Shown in pieces: positions 49,362 through 58,530 of a stretch of DNA of 64,000 nucleotides. Each line of letters opens with the position of its first letter. The first letter of the stretch is position 1. This DNA is from Jeotgalibacillus proteolyticus (GTDB taxonomy: Bacteria; Bacillota; Bacilli; Bacillales; Jeotgalibacillaceae). Where the stretch lies: assembly GCF_002926065.1 (NCBI RefSeq), contig NZ_PREZ01000002.1, positions 372,001-436,000 of the forward strand, read 5' to 3'. Below the pieces are notes generated by a model. That model saw only the letters and a list, made by a program, of their open reading frames with translations. It was not told the DNA's origin and ran no database searches. The position numbers were made by a program, and so were the translations under genes.

Positions 49362-49970
49362 TTAAACGAATGCTAAAATTGCCCGAATGCCAATAATGCT
49401 AAGTACTACGAATATACCTAAAGTAGCGTAGGTTGAAATTCGCTGTGAACGAGGAGAGATGGTAATTCCCCAGGTAACAAGGAAGGACCAAAGTCCGTTT
49501 GCAAAATGGAAAGTTGTCGAAACAACACCGGCAATATAGAATGCTAGCATAAAAGGATCAGCTAAAATGGCTTCCATCATATTAAAGTCAACCGTTGCTC
49601 CCAATGCTGCCTGGATTCGGGTTTCCCAAATATGCCATGTAACGAAAATCAGTGTGAAAACACCGGTTGCACGTTGAAGGATAAACATCCAGTTACGGAA
49701 TGTGCCAAACTGTCTAGGATTGTTTCTGGATGTAAATGCAATATACACACCGTATAAAGCGTGGAAATACAACGGAAGAAAAATAATGAAGATTTCAAGA
49801 AAAATCCTAAATGGTAAACCCTCCATCACATGCGCTGCATTATTAAATGATTCCGGCCCTCTGGTTGCATAATGATTCACAATCAAATGCTGAATCAGGA
49901 AGATCCCTACAGGAATTACTCCCAGTAAAGAATGCAGTCTCCTCCAATAAAACTCTCGGTCTTTTGCCAT
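49362..49970 (-). CDS. sdhC: succinate dehydrogenase cytochrome b558 subunit
   Basis: 202-residue membrane anchor with five transmembrane helices and two hemes, the Bacillus type (no sdhD). Histidines for heme ligation are visible in HSLLGVIPVGIFLIQHLIVNH, FHALYGVY, VTWHIWETR and TTFHFANGLW. AGGGGGT precedes the ATG. First gene of sdhCAB. Confidence 0.96.
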   Translation of the reverse strand: MAKDREFYWRRLHSLLGVIPVGIFLIQHLIVNHYATRGPESFNNAAHVMEGLPFRIFLEIFIIFLPLYFHALYGVYIAFTSRNNPRQFGTFRNWMFILQRATGVFTLIFVTWHIWETRIQAALGATVDFNMMEAILADPFMLAFYIAGVVSTTFHFANGLWSFLVTWGITISPRSQRISTYATLGIFVVLSIIGIRAILAFV

Positions 49971-50082
49971 CGAATGTTACCCCCTAAAAAAAGTACAAGC
50001 AATCATTTCTGTCAAATTTTTCACTCTTTTTCGACGGGAAATGCAGCTTTTTCGCACAATGTATCGATTATGTGACACATTA

Positions 50083-50111
50083 ATTGTACTCCCATCTGCT
50101 GGGAGCGTCAA
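50083..50111 (-). promoter_or_regulatory. sigma-A promoter of sdhCAB with palindromic spacer
   Basis: Minus strand TTGACG (50106-50111), 17-bp spacer CTCCCAGCAGATGGGAG, TACAAT (50083-50088). The spacer is itself an inverted repeat (CTCCC/GGGAG). Leader to sdhC is about 105 nt. Confidence 0.78.
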
Positions 50112-50329
50112 GAAAACGGATACATAAAAATAATTCTGAATTCAACTTTTTTTATCATATAGACACCGGCTAAAATGCAACGGGGTCGTAAATAAAAATG
50201 AGGTATTATTCATTTTTTATTTATCCACTCTCTCTCCTATATTCTATTATTGCATATATTTTCACGGACTTTTGACCCCTTTTTATTTTAGGAACTTGGG
50301 GACAATTCCATAATTTCCTCATCCTCCAC

Positions 50330-50358
50330 TTACACTTTAAAACAGAAACTCGTATAAT
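50330..50358 (+). promoter_or_regulatory. sigma-A promoter of yslB
   Basis: TTACAC (50330-50335), 17-bp spacer, TATAAT (50353-50358), 28 nt before the yslB start. Confidence 0.75.
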
Positions 50359-50385
50359 ATAAAAGTGGAAAGTGAGGGTACTAGA

Positions 50386-50832
50386 ATGTCTGAAGAAAAT
50401 GAAATCACCACAGGTTCGTTTGGCTACTCCCTTATCAGGGATGAGCTGCTGCCGGAACTGCTGGGTAATCACACGAATGAAATACTTTACTGGGCAGGTA
50501 AAAGTTTAGCCCGTAAACACCCCTGTCAAAACGAAGGAGAACTGATTCACTTCTTTGAAAGGGCTGACTGGGGAACGCTTCAGCTTATTAAACAAAAAGG
50601 CGATGAAGCCCTCTTGGAGTTAAGCGGTCCACTGCTTAAACAGCGGATTGAAAGCAATGGTGCCAAGCACTTTACACTAGAAGCAGGATTCCTCGCAGAG
50701 CAATACGCCATGATGAAGCAATGCCAGACTGAAGCCATTCAGCAGCGCCAAAAACAGGCTGTCATCCAGTTTACTTTAAAATGGGACCCCAAAGACCCTT
50801 ATGGACTGCCTTCCCGTAAAAAAAGCAAATAA
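50386..50832 (+). CDS. yslB: YslB family protein (DUF2507)
   Basis: 148-residue cytosolic protein of the DUF2507/YslB family. Visible features: FGYSLIRDELLPELLGNHTNEILYWAGKSLARKHP, and a C-terminal FTLEAGFLAEQ motif with a basic tail. The family has a V4R-like fold; function unknown. The frame opens at GTG 50365; GTGAGGG 7 nt before ATG 50386 decides the start. One of very few plus-strand genes, divergent from sdhC and converging on lysC. Confidence 0.9.
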   Translation: MSEENEITTGSFGYSLIRDELLPELLGNHTNEILYWAGKSLARKHPCQNEGELIHFFERADWGTLQLIKQKGDEALLELSGPLLKQRIESNGAKHFTLEAGFLAEQYAMMKQCQTEAIQQRQKQAVIQFTLKWDPKDPYGLPSRKKSK

Positions 50833-50834
50833 GA

Positions 50835-50870
50835 TGCAGGACAGCATTTAAGTAATGTTGTCCTGCTTTT
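50835..50870. terminator. bidirectional terminator between yslB and lysC
   Basis: Stem GCAGGACAGCAT / ATGTTGTCCTGC with a 7-nt loop, TTTTGTTT on the right and an A-rich left flank (AAAAAAAGCAAATAAGAT). Confidence 0.85.
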
Positions 50871-50872
50871 GT

Positions 50873-52114
50873 TTACTTTGCAAGCTGAGGCTTAGGCTGC
50901 AATGCTTCTAATGAGAAGCTGTCATGTATGATCTGAGCCGCCTTTAGCATATCTTCCATATTCACTACAGTTGACACTTTTATTTCTGAGGTGCTGACCA
51001 TTTTAATCGCAATACTGTTTTGAGACAGTGCCTGAAACATCTGGGCTGCAACCCCTGGATTTGAGACCATTCCTGATCCGACAATGGAAACTTTTGCAAG
51101 GCCGGTTTCATGTTCTACTCTCGTAAAACCAAGCTCCTCCTTATGCTGCGATAGAACAGCGAGTGCATCCTCAAGCTCCGCTTCTTTAATTGAAAAAGAA
51201 AGATTGGTTGAATTAATATCAGTACGGCTTTGAATGATGATGTCTACATTTATATGATTATCTGCCAATGTTGAGAAGATTGCTGCAAGACCTGTAAATT
51301 CATTCTGAAGTCCATAAATCGTTACTCTTACAATTTCACCTTCAAACGCAACACCGCGAACTACTAAATTTTCTTCCAAATTTGAAACCTCCTCAATCAA
51401 AGTACCTTCTGTTTCCTCCATACTTGAACGAACTGTAAGAGGAATCGAATTATTTTTTGCAAATTCAACCGCCCTTGGATGCAAGACTCCTGCACCAAGG
51501 TTCGCAAGCTCAAGCATCTCATCATAGGAGATCCCCTCAAGCTTGCGCGAACCTTTAATATATCGCGGGTCCGAAGTATAAACACCGTCCACATCCGTAT
51601 ATATATCACAGCGGGAAGCCTTCAGCGCTGCAGCTAGTGCCACTGCGGTGGTATCAGACCCTCCTCTTCCAAGCGTGGTAATCTCGTGATTGGAGTCCAT
51701 TCCCTGAAAACCGGCCACAACCACAATCTTTCCTCTATTCAGCTCTTCCTTCATTCTGGCAGTCTCAATACGGGTAATCCGCGCTTTGCTGTGAACAGCT
51801 TCCGTTTGAATTCCTGCCTGCCAGCCGGTCATCGATACACTTGAATAGCCTTTAGTTTGCAAAGCCATTGAAAGCAGGGAAATCGTCATTTGCTCCCCGG
51901 TGGTTAAAAGCATATCCATGTCGCGTTTGTTTGGTTTATCTGTTATTCCCGCTGCAAGACGGATCAGTTCATCGGTTGTTTTACCCATGGCAGAAACCAC
52001 GACAACTACCTGGTTGCCTTTATTAACTTCCTGAATAACTCTTGTTGCCACATGCTGAATTTTTTCAACAGAACCTACAGATGTACCGCCGAATTTTTGT
52101 ACGATCAAACTCAT
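50873..52114 (-). CDS. lysC: aspartokinase II (lysine-sensitive)
   Basis: Phosphorylates aspartate, first step to lysine, methionine and threonine. 413 residues. Kinase motifs: IVQKFGGTSVGSVEKI, TTGEQMTISLLSMAL, GFQGMDSNHEITTLGRGGSDTTA; two C-terminal ACT domains bind lysine. The frame opens at 52240, inside the riboswitch terminator; AGAGGA 5 nt before ATG 52114 gives the family start. An internal start for the beta subunit, known in B. subtilis, is plausible but was not located. Confidence 0.97.
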   Translation of the reverse strand: MSLIVQKFGGTSVGSVEKIQHVATRVIQEVNKGNQVVVVVSAMGKTTDELIRLAAGITDKPNKRDMDMLLTTGEQMTISLLSMALQTKGYSSVSMTGWQAGIQTEAVHSKARITRIETARMKEELNRGKIVVVAGFQGMDSNHEITTLGRGGSDTTAVALAAALKASRCDIYTDVDGVYTSDPRYIKGSRKLEGISYDEMLELANLGAGVLHPRAVEFAKNNSIPLTVRSSMEETEGTLIEEVSNLEENLVVRGVAFEGEIVRVTIYGLQNEFTGLAAIFSTLADNHINVDIIIQSRTDINSTNLSFSIKEAELEDALAVLSQHKEELGFTRVEHETGLAKVSIVGSGMVSNPGVAAQMFQALSQNSIAIKMVSTSEIKVSTVVNMEDMLKAAQIIHDSFSLEALQPKPQLAK

Positions 52115-52190
52115 TTTCTTCCTCTTCCCACATTTGTATTTCTCAATCCTGAGCACGCAATGACGTTTCCCTAACAATCTTTTAGACAAC

Positions 52191-52224
52191 AAAAAAAGCA
52201 ATGGGAAACTATCCCCATTGCTTT
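52191..52224 (-). terminator. regulated terminator of the lysine riboswitch
   Basis: Minus-strand AAGCAATGGG/TCCCATTGCTT with seven T after it. Its left arm shares GCAATGG with the upstream AGCAGCAATGGAC, giving a switch partner. Confidence 0.9.
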
Positions 52225-52249
52225 GAACATATACGTCCATTGCTGCTCA

Positions 52250-52430
52250 GGTGAGATAGCTCTCCAAGATGACAAGTCATCTTGACAGCTCTGCATCTCT
52301 TAAATGCAGAACCAGCAACCGCCTGGATGAACAGGCCGGATTACTTCGGCGAAAACCCCTTTTTCAATGCATCGCAGGATCCATCTTCCTCCGCATTGAT
52401 ACTATTGGTGTTCGCTCCTCTATCACCACT
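52250..52430 (-). ncRNA. lysine riboswitch (L box) aptamer
   Basis: Minus-strand L-box elements in order: GTGATAGAGGAGCGAAC, ATAGTATCAATGCGGAGGAAG, CGCCGAAGT, GGCGGTTGCTGG, GCTGTCAAGATGAC and closing GGAGAGCTATCTCACC that pairs with the start (P1). It lies between the lysC promoter and its terminator, so lysine binding should stop lysC transcription. Confidence 0.95.
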
Positions 52431-52465
52431 TTAAAAGAAAAGTGAGTGTGTATTAACTTTGTGTC

Positions 52466-52494
52466 ATTATAGCATGGAGCATTTACATCTTCAA
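52466..52494 (-). promoter_or_regulatory. sigma-A promoter of lysC
   Basis: Minus strand TTGAAG (52489-52494), 17-bp spacer, TATAAT (52466-52471). It stands 2 bp past the uvrC stop codon. Confidence 0.85.
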
Positions 52495-52496
52495 TG

Positions 52497-54269
52497 CTAT
52501 TCCTGAAATTTTTTCACAATATTTTCCGCTAAAGCAGGAGGCATCCCTGATTTCACTACTTCTTCAAGTGATGCTTCACGCAGCTTTTTAACAGAACCGA
52601 AATGCCGCAGCAGCTTCTTTTTTCGTTGTGGGCCGATGCCGGGGATTTCATCAAGAATAGACTGAATTGAATTTTTCCCCCGGAGCTGACGGTGGAAGGT
52701 AATCGCAAACCGGTGAACCTCATCCTGAATCCGCTGCAAAAGATAGAACTCCTGGCTTCTTCTTCCTAAAGCCACAACTTCCAGAGGATTTCCATATAAA
52801 AGCTGCGACGTCTGGTGTCGGTCATCCTTTGCAAGACCAGCCAAGGGAATTTCTAGGCCAAGTTCATCCTCTAGAATTTCCCGCGCTGCTTCAATTTGTC
52901 CTTTCCCCCCGTCAATTACAATGAGATCCGGCAAAGGAAGTCCTTCTTTTAACACTCGGGTATAACGTCGACGGATAACCTCGCGCATGGATCCGTAATC
53001 ATCGGGGCCGATAACCGATTTAATTTTATATTTTCTGTAGTCCTTTTTACTCGGCTTGCCATCGATAAATACAACTAGTGCCGAAACAGCATCCGCCCCC
53101 TGGATATTGGAGTTATCGAAGGCTTCAATGCGAAGTGGTGCGTGGATATTCATCACCTGTCCAAGCTGCTCCACTGCCTTGATGGTCCGGTCTTCATCAC
53201 GCTCAATGAGAGAGAATTTTTCTTGAAGAGCGAGCTTGGCATTTTTTTGAGCCAGTTGAAGCAGATCCTTTTTCTGTCCGCGAACCGGCTGACGGACGGT
53301 TACTTCCAATAGCTCTTCAGCCATTTTTGCATCAATTTCTGAAGGTACCAAAACCTCTCTTGGCTTAAAGTGATTCGGCTTCATATAAAACTGACCCAAA
53401 TAAGTTAAAAATTCATCCTCAGGCTCTGCGTATATAGGGAATAAGGATACATCCCGTTCAATTAATTTCCCCTGGCGAATAAAAAAGACCTGCACACACA
53501 TCCAGCCCTTATCGATGCTATAGCCAAAAATATCACGGTTGGTAAAGTCATTCATCGCCATTTTTTGTTTTTCCATTGTGGCTTCAATGTGATTAATTTG
53601 ATCCCGAAATTCCATTGCCCGCTCAAATTCAAGGTTTTCAGAAGCCTTTTCCATCTTCTGCTGGAGATTCTCCTTTACTTCTTTAAATCCTCCATTTAAA
53701 AAACGCGCAATATCATCCGTCATTTGGCGGTAGGTTGAGTCCTCCACTTTAAATTCACATGGTGCAAGGCATTGCCCCAGATGATAATAAAGACAGACAC
53801 GGTCAGGCATGGTAGTGCATTTTCTAAGCGGATACATCCGGTCAAGCAGCTTTTTTGTTTCATTTGCCGCCTGTGCGTTCGGATAAGGACCAAAATAACG
53901 TCCTTTATCCCGTTTCACTTTACGGGTAATTAACAATCGGGGGTGCTTTTCTGACGTCACCTTTAAAAAAGGATACGTTTTATCATCCTTTAGCATGACA
54001 TTGTATTTAGGATCATGCTTTTTAATTAAGTTGAGCTCCAGAATTAAAGCTTCTATATCTGAAGAGGTCACGATGTACTCAAAATCCTGAATTTCAGAAA
54101 CGAGCCGCTGTGTTTTCCCATCATGGGAACCGGTGAAATAGGAGCGGACTCTGTTTTTTAATACTTTTGCTTTACCGACGTAAATGATCGTATTTTGACG
54201 ATCCTTCATCAAATAACAACCAGGCTGGTCAGGTAACACAGCAAGCTTGTGTTTAAGTAAATCATTCAT
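52497..54269 (-). CDS. uvrC: excinuclease ABC subunit C
   Basis: Dual-incision nuclease of nucleotide excision repair. 590 residues: GIY-YIG domain ([12 protein letters not shown]...[18 protein letters not shown]), UVR motif ([19 protein letters not shown]), RNase H-like domain with [21 protein letters not shown], and C-terminal HhH ([21 protein letters not shown]). The frame opens at 54335; AGGAGGG 6 nt before ATG 54269 gives the family N-terminus. Confidence 0.97.
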   Translation of the reverse strand: MNDLLKHKLAVLPDQPGCYLMKDRQNTIIYVGKAKVLKNRVRSYFTGSHDGKTQRLVSEIQDFEYIVTSSDIEALILELNLIKKHDPKYNVMLKDDKTYPFLKVTSEKHPRLLITRKVKRDKGRYFGPYPNAQAANETKKLLDRMYPLRKCTTMPDRVCLYYHLGQCLAPCEFKVEDSTYRQMTDDIARFLNGGFKEVKENLQQKMEKASENLEFERAMEFRDQINHIEATMEKQKMAMNDFTNRDIFGYSIDKGWMCVQVFFIRQGKLIERDVSLFPIYAEPEDEFLTYLGQFYMKPNHFKPREVLVPSEIDAKMAEELLEVTVRQPVRGQKKDLLQLAQKNAKLALQEKFSLIERDEDRTIKAVEQLGQVMNIHAPLRIEAFDNSNIQGADAVSALVVFIDGKPSKKDYRKYKIKSVIGPDDYGSMREVIRRRYTRVLKEGLPLPDLIVIDGGKGQIEAAREILEDELGLEIPLAGLAKDDRHQTSQLLYGNPLEVVALGRRSQEFYLLQRIQDEVHRFAITFHRQLRGKNSIQSILDEIPGIGPQRKKKLLRHFGSVKKLREASLEEVVKSGMPPALAENIVKKFQE

Positions 54270-54369
54270 TACAAGCCCTCCTGAATTGAAATGTTTTCCT
54301 CTTTTAATCATAAGGAAAACTATATCGAATTGCAAAAATAGGGGGTCGTATGTTCGAAAAAAAATGTTT

Positions 54370-54562
54370 TAAGACAAAATAAAAAGGCCGAGACAAATAT
54401 GTGTCTCAACCTCTTTATCCGGTTCACTGCGCTTCAGTCGGACGCTTTCCGCGGGGCGGGGCTCAAGCTAACTTGCTTCGCAAGTGGATCTCAAGCTCCC
54501 GCTTCCTCTAAAGCAGGAGTCGCCGCCTTCCGCTCCGCTCACCTCTTGTTTCTAACGTTTTC
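54370..54562 (-). repeat. composite repeat with terminator downstream of trxA (copy A)
   Basis: On the minus strand: GAGCGGAGCGGAAGGCGGCGACTCC..., a GC-rich middle with a small hairpin ACTTGC-GAA-GCAAGT, then GGAAAGCGTCCGACTGAAGCG, and at the end GGTTGAGACA/TGTCTCGGCC with TTTTTATTTT, a clear terminator for trxA (54382-54412 region). The GC-rich part belongs to a type of repeat that recurs in Bacillaceae genomes. No ORF. Confidence 0.8.
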
Positions 54563-54590
54563 GTAATATCCAAAGATCTCTTGGAATTTA

Positions 54591-54905
54591 TTAAGCGTGT
54601 TTGTTAAGAAGTTCTTCTAAAGCTTCTTTAGGCTGGAAGCCCACTACTTTATCAACCACTTCTCCGTCTTTTAAAACAACTAGAGTAGGTATGCTCATTA
54701 CACCAAATTTGCTTGCTGTTTCCTGATTTTCATCAACATCAAGCTTTACGATTTTCACTTTCTCACCCATATCTGCATCAAGTTCTTCAAGTACAGGGGC
54801 GATCATTTTACAAGGTCCGCACCAAGGCGCCCAAAAGTCCGCCAGTACAAGTCCTTCGCTTGTTTCAGTTGTAAAAGTTTGATCTGTTGCATGTGCAATT
54901 GCCAT
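54591..54905 (-). CDS. trxA: thioredoxin
   Basis: 104-residue thioredoxin. Active site [14 protein letters not shown] with redox CGPC (residues 29-32), cis-proline in [13 protein letters not shown]. General protein disulfide reductase of the cytosol. AGGAGG precedes the ATG. Monocistronic between two composite repeats. Confidence 0.98.
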   Translation of the reverse strand: MAIAHATDQTFTTETSEGLVLADFWAPWCGPCKMIAPVLEELDADMGEKVKIVKLDVDENQETASKFGVMSIPTLVVLKDGEVVDKVVGFQPKEALEELLNKHA

Positions 54906-54942
54906 AAAAAAGTTCCTCCTTTAAAATGCCTGCTATAGAGAG

Positions 54943-54972
54943 AGTATAGCACCACGTTTTTTGTTAAGCCAA
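54943..54972 (-). promoter_or_regulatory. candidate promoter of trxA
   Basis: Minus strand TTGGCT (54967-54972), 18-bp spacer, TATACT (54943-54948), close to the gene. Confidence 0.6.
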
Positions 54973-55064
54973 TTATTTGCTTATTATGCTAACTGAAGTG
55001 CTTTTTCATTCATTTTTTTGTTTTTGTGCGGTCGTTTAGAAAGATTTTCAATCTCAATATTCAA

Positions 55065-55165
55065 ATACAAATGTGGCTGAGACAAATGTGTGTCTCAGCC
55101 ATTTTTAGCTTCAGGTGGACGCTTCCTACGCTGGAGTTGCCACCTTCCGCTCTTTTCAGTCATCG
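55065..55165 (-). repeat. composite repeat with terminator downstream of etfA (copy B)
   Basis: Shorter relative of copy A in the same orientation: AGCGGAAGGTGGCAACTCCAG, GGAAGCGTCCACCTGAAGC, then hairpin GGCTGAGACA/TGTCTCAGCC with ACATTTGTATTT after it. The GC-rich middle of copy A is mostly missing. It ends the fad/etf operon. Confidence 0.8.
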
Positions 55166-55187
55166 TTATGTGCCAAGTTCCCGGATT

Positions 55188-56162
55188 CTATGAAGCTTTA
55201 ATTTTCTTAAACTCCTCTATTAAAAGAGGAACGACTTCAAACAGATCCCCTACTATTCCATAGTCAGCTACTTTGAAGATATTTGCTTCCGGGTCTTTAT
55301 TAATGGCTACAATTACCTTTGAATTAGACATTCCGGCCATATGCTGTATCGCACCTGAGAGACCACAGGCAATATAAAGATCAGGCGTTACTACTTTACC
55401 TGTCTGGCCAATCTGAAGGGAATAATCACAGTATTCTGCATCACACGCCCCGCGGGAAGCCCCCACTGCTCCTCCTAAAAGGTCAGCAAGCTCTTTTAAC
55501 GGCTCAAATCCGCTTTCGCTTTTTACTCCACGTCCGCCCGCTACAATCACCTTCGCCTCCGACAAATCAACGCCGTCTGTTGCTTTTCGTACGACATCTT
55601 TAATAATCGTTCGTAAGTCAGTAATATTAACATTCAAGGAAGTGACTTCCCCGCTTTTGCCTTCTTCTTTTGGAAGAGGGTCTATGTTATTTGGACGGAT
55701 CGTAACAAAAACCAGCCCATCAGTAATGATTTTTTTCTCAAAGGCTTTACCACTGTAGATTGGACGTACAAAAACAGTTTCTCCTCCGTCTTCTTCAATT
55801 ACGGTGACATCAGAAACAAGTCCGCTCTTAAGTCTGCTTGCAATTCTTGGAGATAGGTCTTTACCAAGCGCCGTGTGACCGAATACCAGTCCCTCCGGTT
55901 TTTCAGCTTCAATTACTGCTAATAGTGCCTGAGAATAGCCATCTGAAGAATATTGCTTTAATTTATCATTTTCTACTGTTATAACTTTATCTGCACCAAA
56001 AGCAAAAAGCTCCTGGCCAAGAGAAGAAACATTGTCACCAATTAAAACACTTACCACTTCGCCCCCGTCTGCAATCTTTTTCCCGGCAGCGATGGCTTCA
56101 AAGGACACATTTCGCAGAGCCCCTTCTCGTACTTCAGCTAAAACAACGATTTTTTTACTCAT
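55188..56162 (-). CDS. etfA: electron transfer flavoprotein alpha subunit
   Basis: Carries electrons from acyl-CoA dehydrogenases to the respiratory chain. 324 residues. FAD-binding C-terminal domain with IVAGGRGVKSESGFEPLKELADLLGGAVGASRGACD and GQTGKVVTPDLYIACGLSGAIQHMAGM. Last gene of the fadR-fadB-etfB-etfA unit. Confidence 0.97.
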   Translation of the reverse strand: MSKKIVVLAEVREGALRNVSFEAIAAGKKIADGGEVVSVLIGDNVSSLGQELFAFGADKVITVENDKLKQYSSDGYSQALLAVIEAEKPEGLVFGHTALGKDLSPRIASRLKSGLVSDVTVIEEDGGETVFVRPIYSGKAFEKKIITDGLVFVTIRPNNIDPLPKEEGKSGEVTSLNVNITDLRTIIKDVVRKATDGVDLSEAKVIVAGGRGVKSESGFEPLKELADLLGGAVGASRGACDAEYCDYSLQIGQTGKVVTPDLYIACGLSGAIQHMAGMSNSKVIVAINKDPEANIFKVADYGIVGDLFEVVPLLIEEFKKIKAS

Positions 56163-56207
56163 TTGGATTTCCCTCCTGAAAATGGATGATTGTTTTTAAA
56201 ATTTCCT

Positions 56208-56981
56208 TTAGACTACCTTGGCTTCTCTGCGAAGAAGATCCACTAATTCTTTTACTTGTGCATCAATTTCACCTTCAAGAATACGCCCAGCTTCTTTTTT
56301 GGGCGGAAGATAAATATCAATCGTTTTTGTTTTTGGCTCAACATCTTCTTCCTCAAGGTCTAAATCATCCAGCTCCAGTTCATCCAAAGGCTTTTTCTTT
56401 GCCTTCATAATGCCGGGAAGAGAAGGATAGCGAGGATCGTTCAGCCCCTGCTGAGCTGTAACCAGGAGCGGCAGTGAGGTTTCAATCGTTTCCGAATCCC
56501 CTTCTACATCACGAACCACCGTTACCGTTTCCCCATTAATTTCAATGCTTGTGATCGTGGTTATATAAGGGATGTTTAGCTGCTCAGCTACACGGGGACC
56601 AACCTGACCGGAACCGCCGTCAATGGCAACATTGCCTCCAATAATAAGATCAGCTTCCTTATCTTTAAGGAACTCTGCCAGAATTCTTGCTGTAGTGAAT
56701 TGATCACTTTCCTCTACATCATCTTCAATATTAATCAAAACCGCTTTATCTGCTCCCATTGCAAGAGCTGTTCTCAGCTGCTTTTCTGCCTCTTCTGATC
56801 CTACAGACACAACCGTTACTTCTCCACTATGGGCATCCCGAAGCTGAATTGCTTCTTCAATTGCATACTCATCATAGGGATTAATGATAAATTCCGCGCC
56901 GTCGTCTGCAATCTTACCGCCGCTGATTGAAATTTTTTCCTCCGTATCAAAAGTGCGTTTCATCAATACAAAAATGTTCAT
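56208..56981 (-). CDS. etfB: electron transfer flavoprotein beta subunit
   Basis: 257-residue ETF beta chain that holds AMP and partners EtfA. Family motifs: INPYDEYAIEEAIQLRD, VSVGSEEAEKQLRTALAMGADKAVLI, and IDGGSGQVGPRVAEQL. GGAGGG precedes the ATG. 25 nt after fadB, 45 nt before etfA. Confidence 0.97.
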   Translation of the reverse strand: MNIFVLMKRTFDTEEKISISGGKIADDGAEFIINPYDEYAIEEAIQLRDAHSGEVTVVSVGSEEAEKQLRTALAMGADKAVLINIEDDVEESDQFTTARILAEFLKDKEADLIIGGNVAIDGGSGQVGPRVAEQLNIPYITTITSIEINGETVTVVRDVEGDSETIETSLPLLVTAQQGLNDPRYPSLPGIMKAKKKPLDELELDDLDLEEEDVEPKTKTIDIYLPPKKEAGRILEGEIDAQVKELVDLLRREAKVV

Positions 56982-57006
56982 CTAATTTCCCTCCGTTTGA
57001 TCGTTA

Positions 57007-57780
57007 TTATTCTCCCTTAAAAACCGGTGTTCTTTTTTGAATAAACGCTTCGATGCCTTCCTTTGCATCACTAGAAGTAAATACCTCCCCAAACCAGTCA
57101 GCTTCCGCATTTACCCCTTTATCAAACTCAGCCCGCTTTGCATATTGAAGCAAATCAAGAGCAGCCTTTACTGAAATTGGGCTTTTTACTGCTATTTTCA
57201 ATGCAAGCGCTTTCGATTTATCGAAAACTTCTTCTTCTGAAAAGGCTTTATTTGCGAGGCCGAATTGAACTGCTTCTGTTCCAGTAATTGGTTCACTTGT
57301 AAGGAGCATCTCAGCTGCCTTTGCAAATCCTACATATCTGGGCAGGCGCTGGGAGCCTGCAAAGCCCGGCACTAGCCCAAGCTGAAGCTCAGGCAGTCCA
57401 AGCTTTGCCGTTTCACTGACATAGCGAATATGACAGCCCATGGCAAGTTCCAGCCCTCCGCCTAAAGCAGCTCCATGGATGGAGGCAATGATGGGCTTTG
57501 AAAAAGATTCCATACGTTCAAACACACGCTGTCCTCTTCTTGCCAGCTCGCTGAAGGACGCACCATCTTTAATTCCAGTAAACTCTTTAATGTCTGCCCC
57601 GGCAGAAAAGAAACGGCCTTCCCCATGGATTAAAAGAACTCTTACATCCTGATCCCCTTCTACAGCAGTCAGCCATTGGTCAATTTCTTCAATCAGCTGA
57701 CTTGCCAGAGCATTTGCAGGTGGGCGATTAATCGTTGCGATTGAAACAAACTGATCGTTTTCCCAGGTTAAAGAACTCAT
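57007..57780 (-). CDS. fadB: enoyl-CoA hydratase/isomerase family protein
   Basis: 257-residue crotonase-fold enzyme of beta-oxidation. Oxyanion-hole motif FFSAGADIKEF and IHGAALGGGLELAMGCHIRYVS, with the catalytic Glu in LGLPELQLGLVPGFAGSQRL. AAAGGGGAG precedes the ATG. It corresponds to B. subtilis fadB by position between fadR and etfB; it is not the E. coli multifunctional FadB. Confidence 0.93.
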   Translation of the reverse strand: MSSLTWENDQFVSIATINRPPANALASQLIEEIDQWLTAVEGDQDVRVLLIHGEGRFFSAGADIKEFTGIKDGASFSELARRGQRVFERMESFSKPIIASIHGAALGGGLELAMGCHIRYVSETAKLGLPELQLGLVPGFAGSQRLPRYVGFAKAAEMLLTSEPITGTEAVQFGLANKAFSEEEVFDKSKALALKIAVKSPISVKAALDLLQYAKRAEFDKGVNAEADWFGEVFTSSDAKEGIEAFIQKRTPVFKGE

Positions 57781-57793
57781 TATTTTCTCCCCT

Positions 57794-58453
57794 TTAACTG
57801 CTTAGTCCTCTTACTATTAGCGAATGAACACCGGCAGCAAGATTGGTAATATCATACTTTTGATCATTTATTACCCATGTAGTCGCTACCTCATCAATCG
57901 TACCAAAGACCATTTGTCTTGCCAATCGTATATCTAAATCCGTTTGGAAAACGCCACTTTGGGCTCCGTTATGTAAAACTTCATCTACAAGCAGCAGATA
58001 TTCCTTTAGAACCTTGTTAATCTTCAGCCGGATGTCCTTGTTTGACTGCCTAAGCTCAAGCTGCGTAACGATTGCAAGGTGGCGGTCATCAGCAAGCATC
58101 TGAAAATGGCTTTTGATTAAAATTTCAAGCTGGGCCGCTGCATCCTCTTCATGTTCCATACCTCTTTTAATGGCGCTTACGAACTGCCCCATTTTTTCTT
58201 CAAATAATGAGATAAGGATATCCTCTTTGTTTTTAAAGTAAAGATAGATCGTCCCATCTGCTACACCCGCCTGCTTAGCAATTTTTGATACCTGTGAATG
58301 GTGATAGCCATTTTCTGCTATCACAACAACCGCTGCATCAATAATTTGTTTATACTTTGGTTTATCTTTTTTCAATGTTTCATCACCTTTCATGTAAGAT
58401 CCCGAATTCAGATCTTTTAACGCGCCGGTTGGTTTATCTTTCTCCTGATGCAT
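57794..58453 (-). CDS. fadR: TetR-type fatty acid degradation regulator FadR
   Basis: Represses the fad genes until long-chain acyl-CoA binds. TetR HTH: YHHSQVSKIAKQAGVADGTIYLYFKNKEDILISLFEEKMGQFV. From ATG 58453 (AAGGAG 5 nt upstream) the protein has 219 residues and an N-terminal extension of about 26. The TTG at 58375, with AAAGGTGAT upstream, gives a start like that of B. subtilis FadR; either is possible. A FadR-type operator lies 78 bp upstream. Confidence 0.93.
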   Translation of the reverse strand: MHQEKDKPTGALKDLNSGSYMKGDETLKKDKPKYKQIIDAAVVVIAENGYHHSQVSKIAKQAGVADGTIYLYFKNKEDILISLFEEKMGQFVSAIKRGMEHEEDAAAQLEILIKSHFQMLADDRHLAIVTQLELRQSNKDIRLKINKVLKEYLLLVDEVLHNGAQSGVFQTDLDIRLARQMVFGTIDEVATTWVINDQKYDITNLAAGVHSLIVRGLSS

Positions 58454-58530
58454 TTCGTCTCCTTCTATACTAAACCAGCATGTTAAAAAACACTTTCAGA
58501 GATATGTGTTACACTGGACAAATAAAAAGA

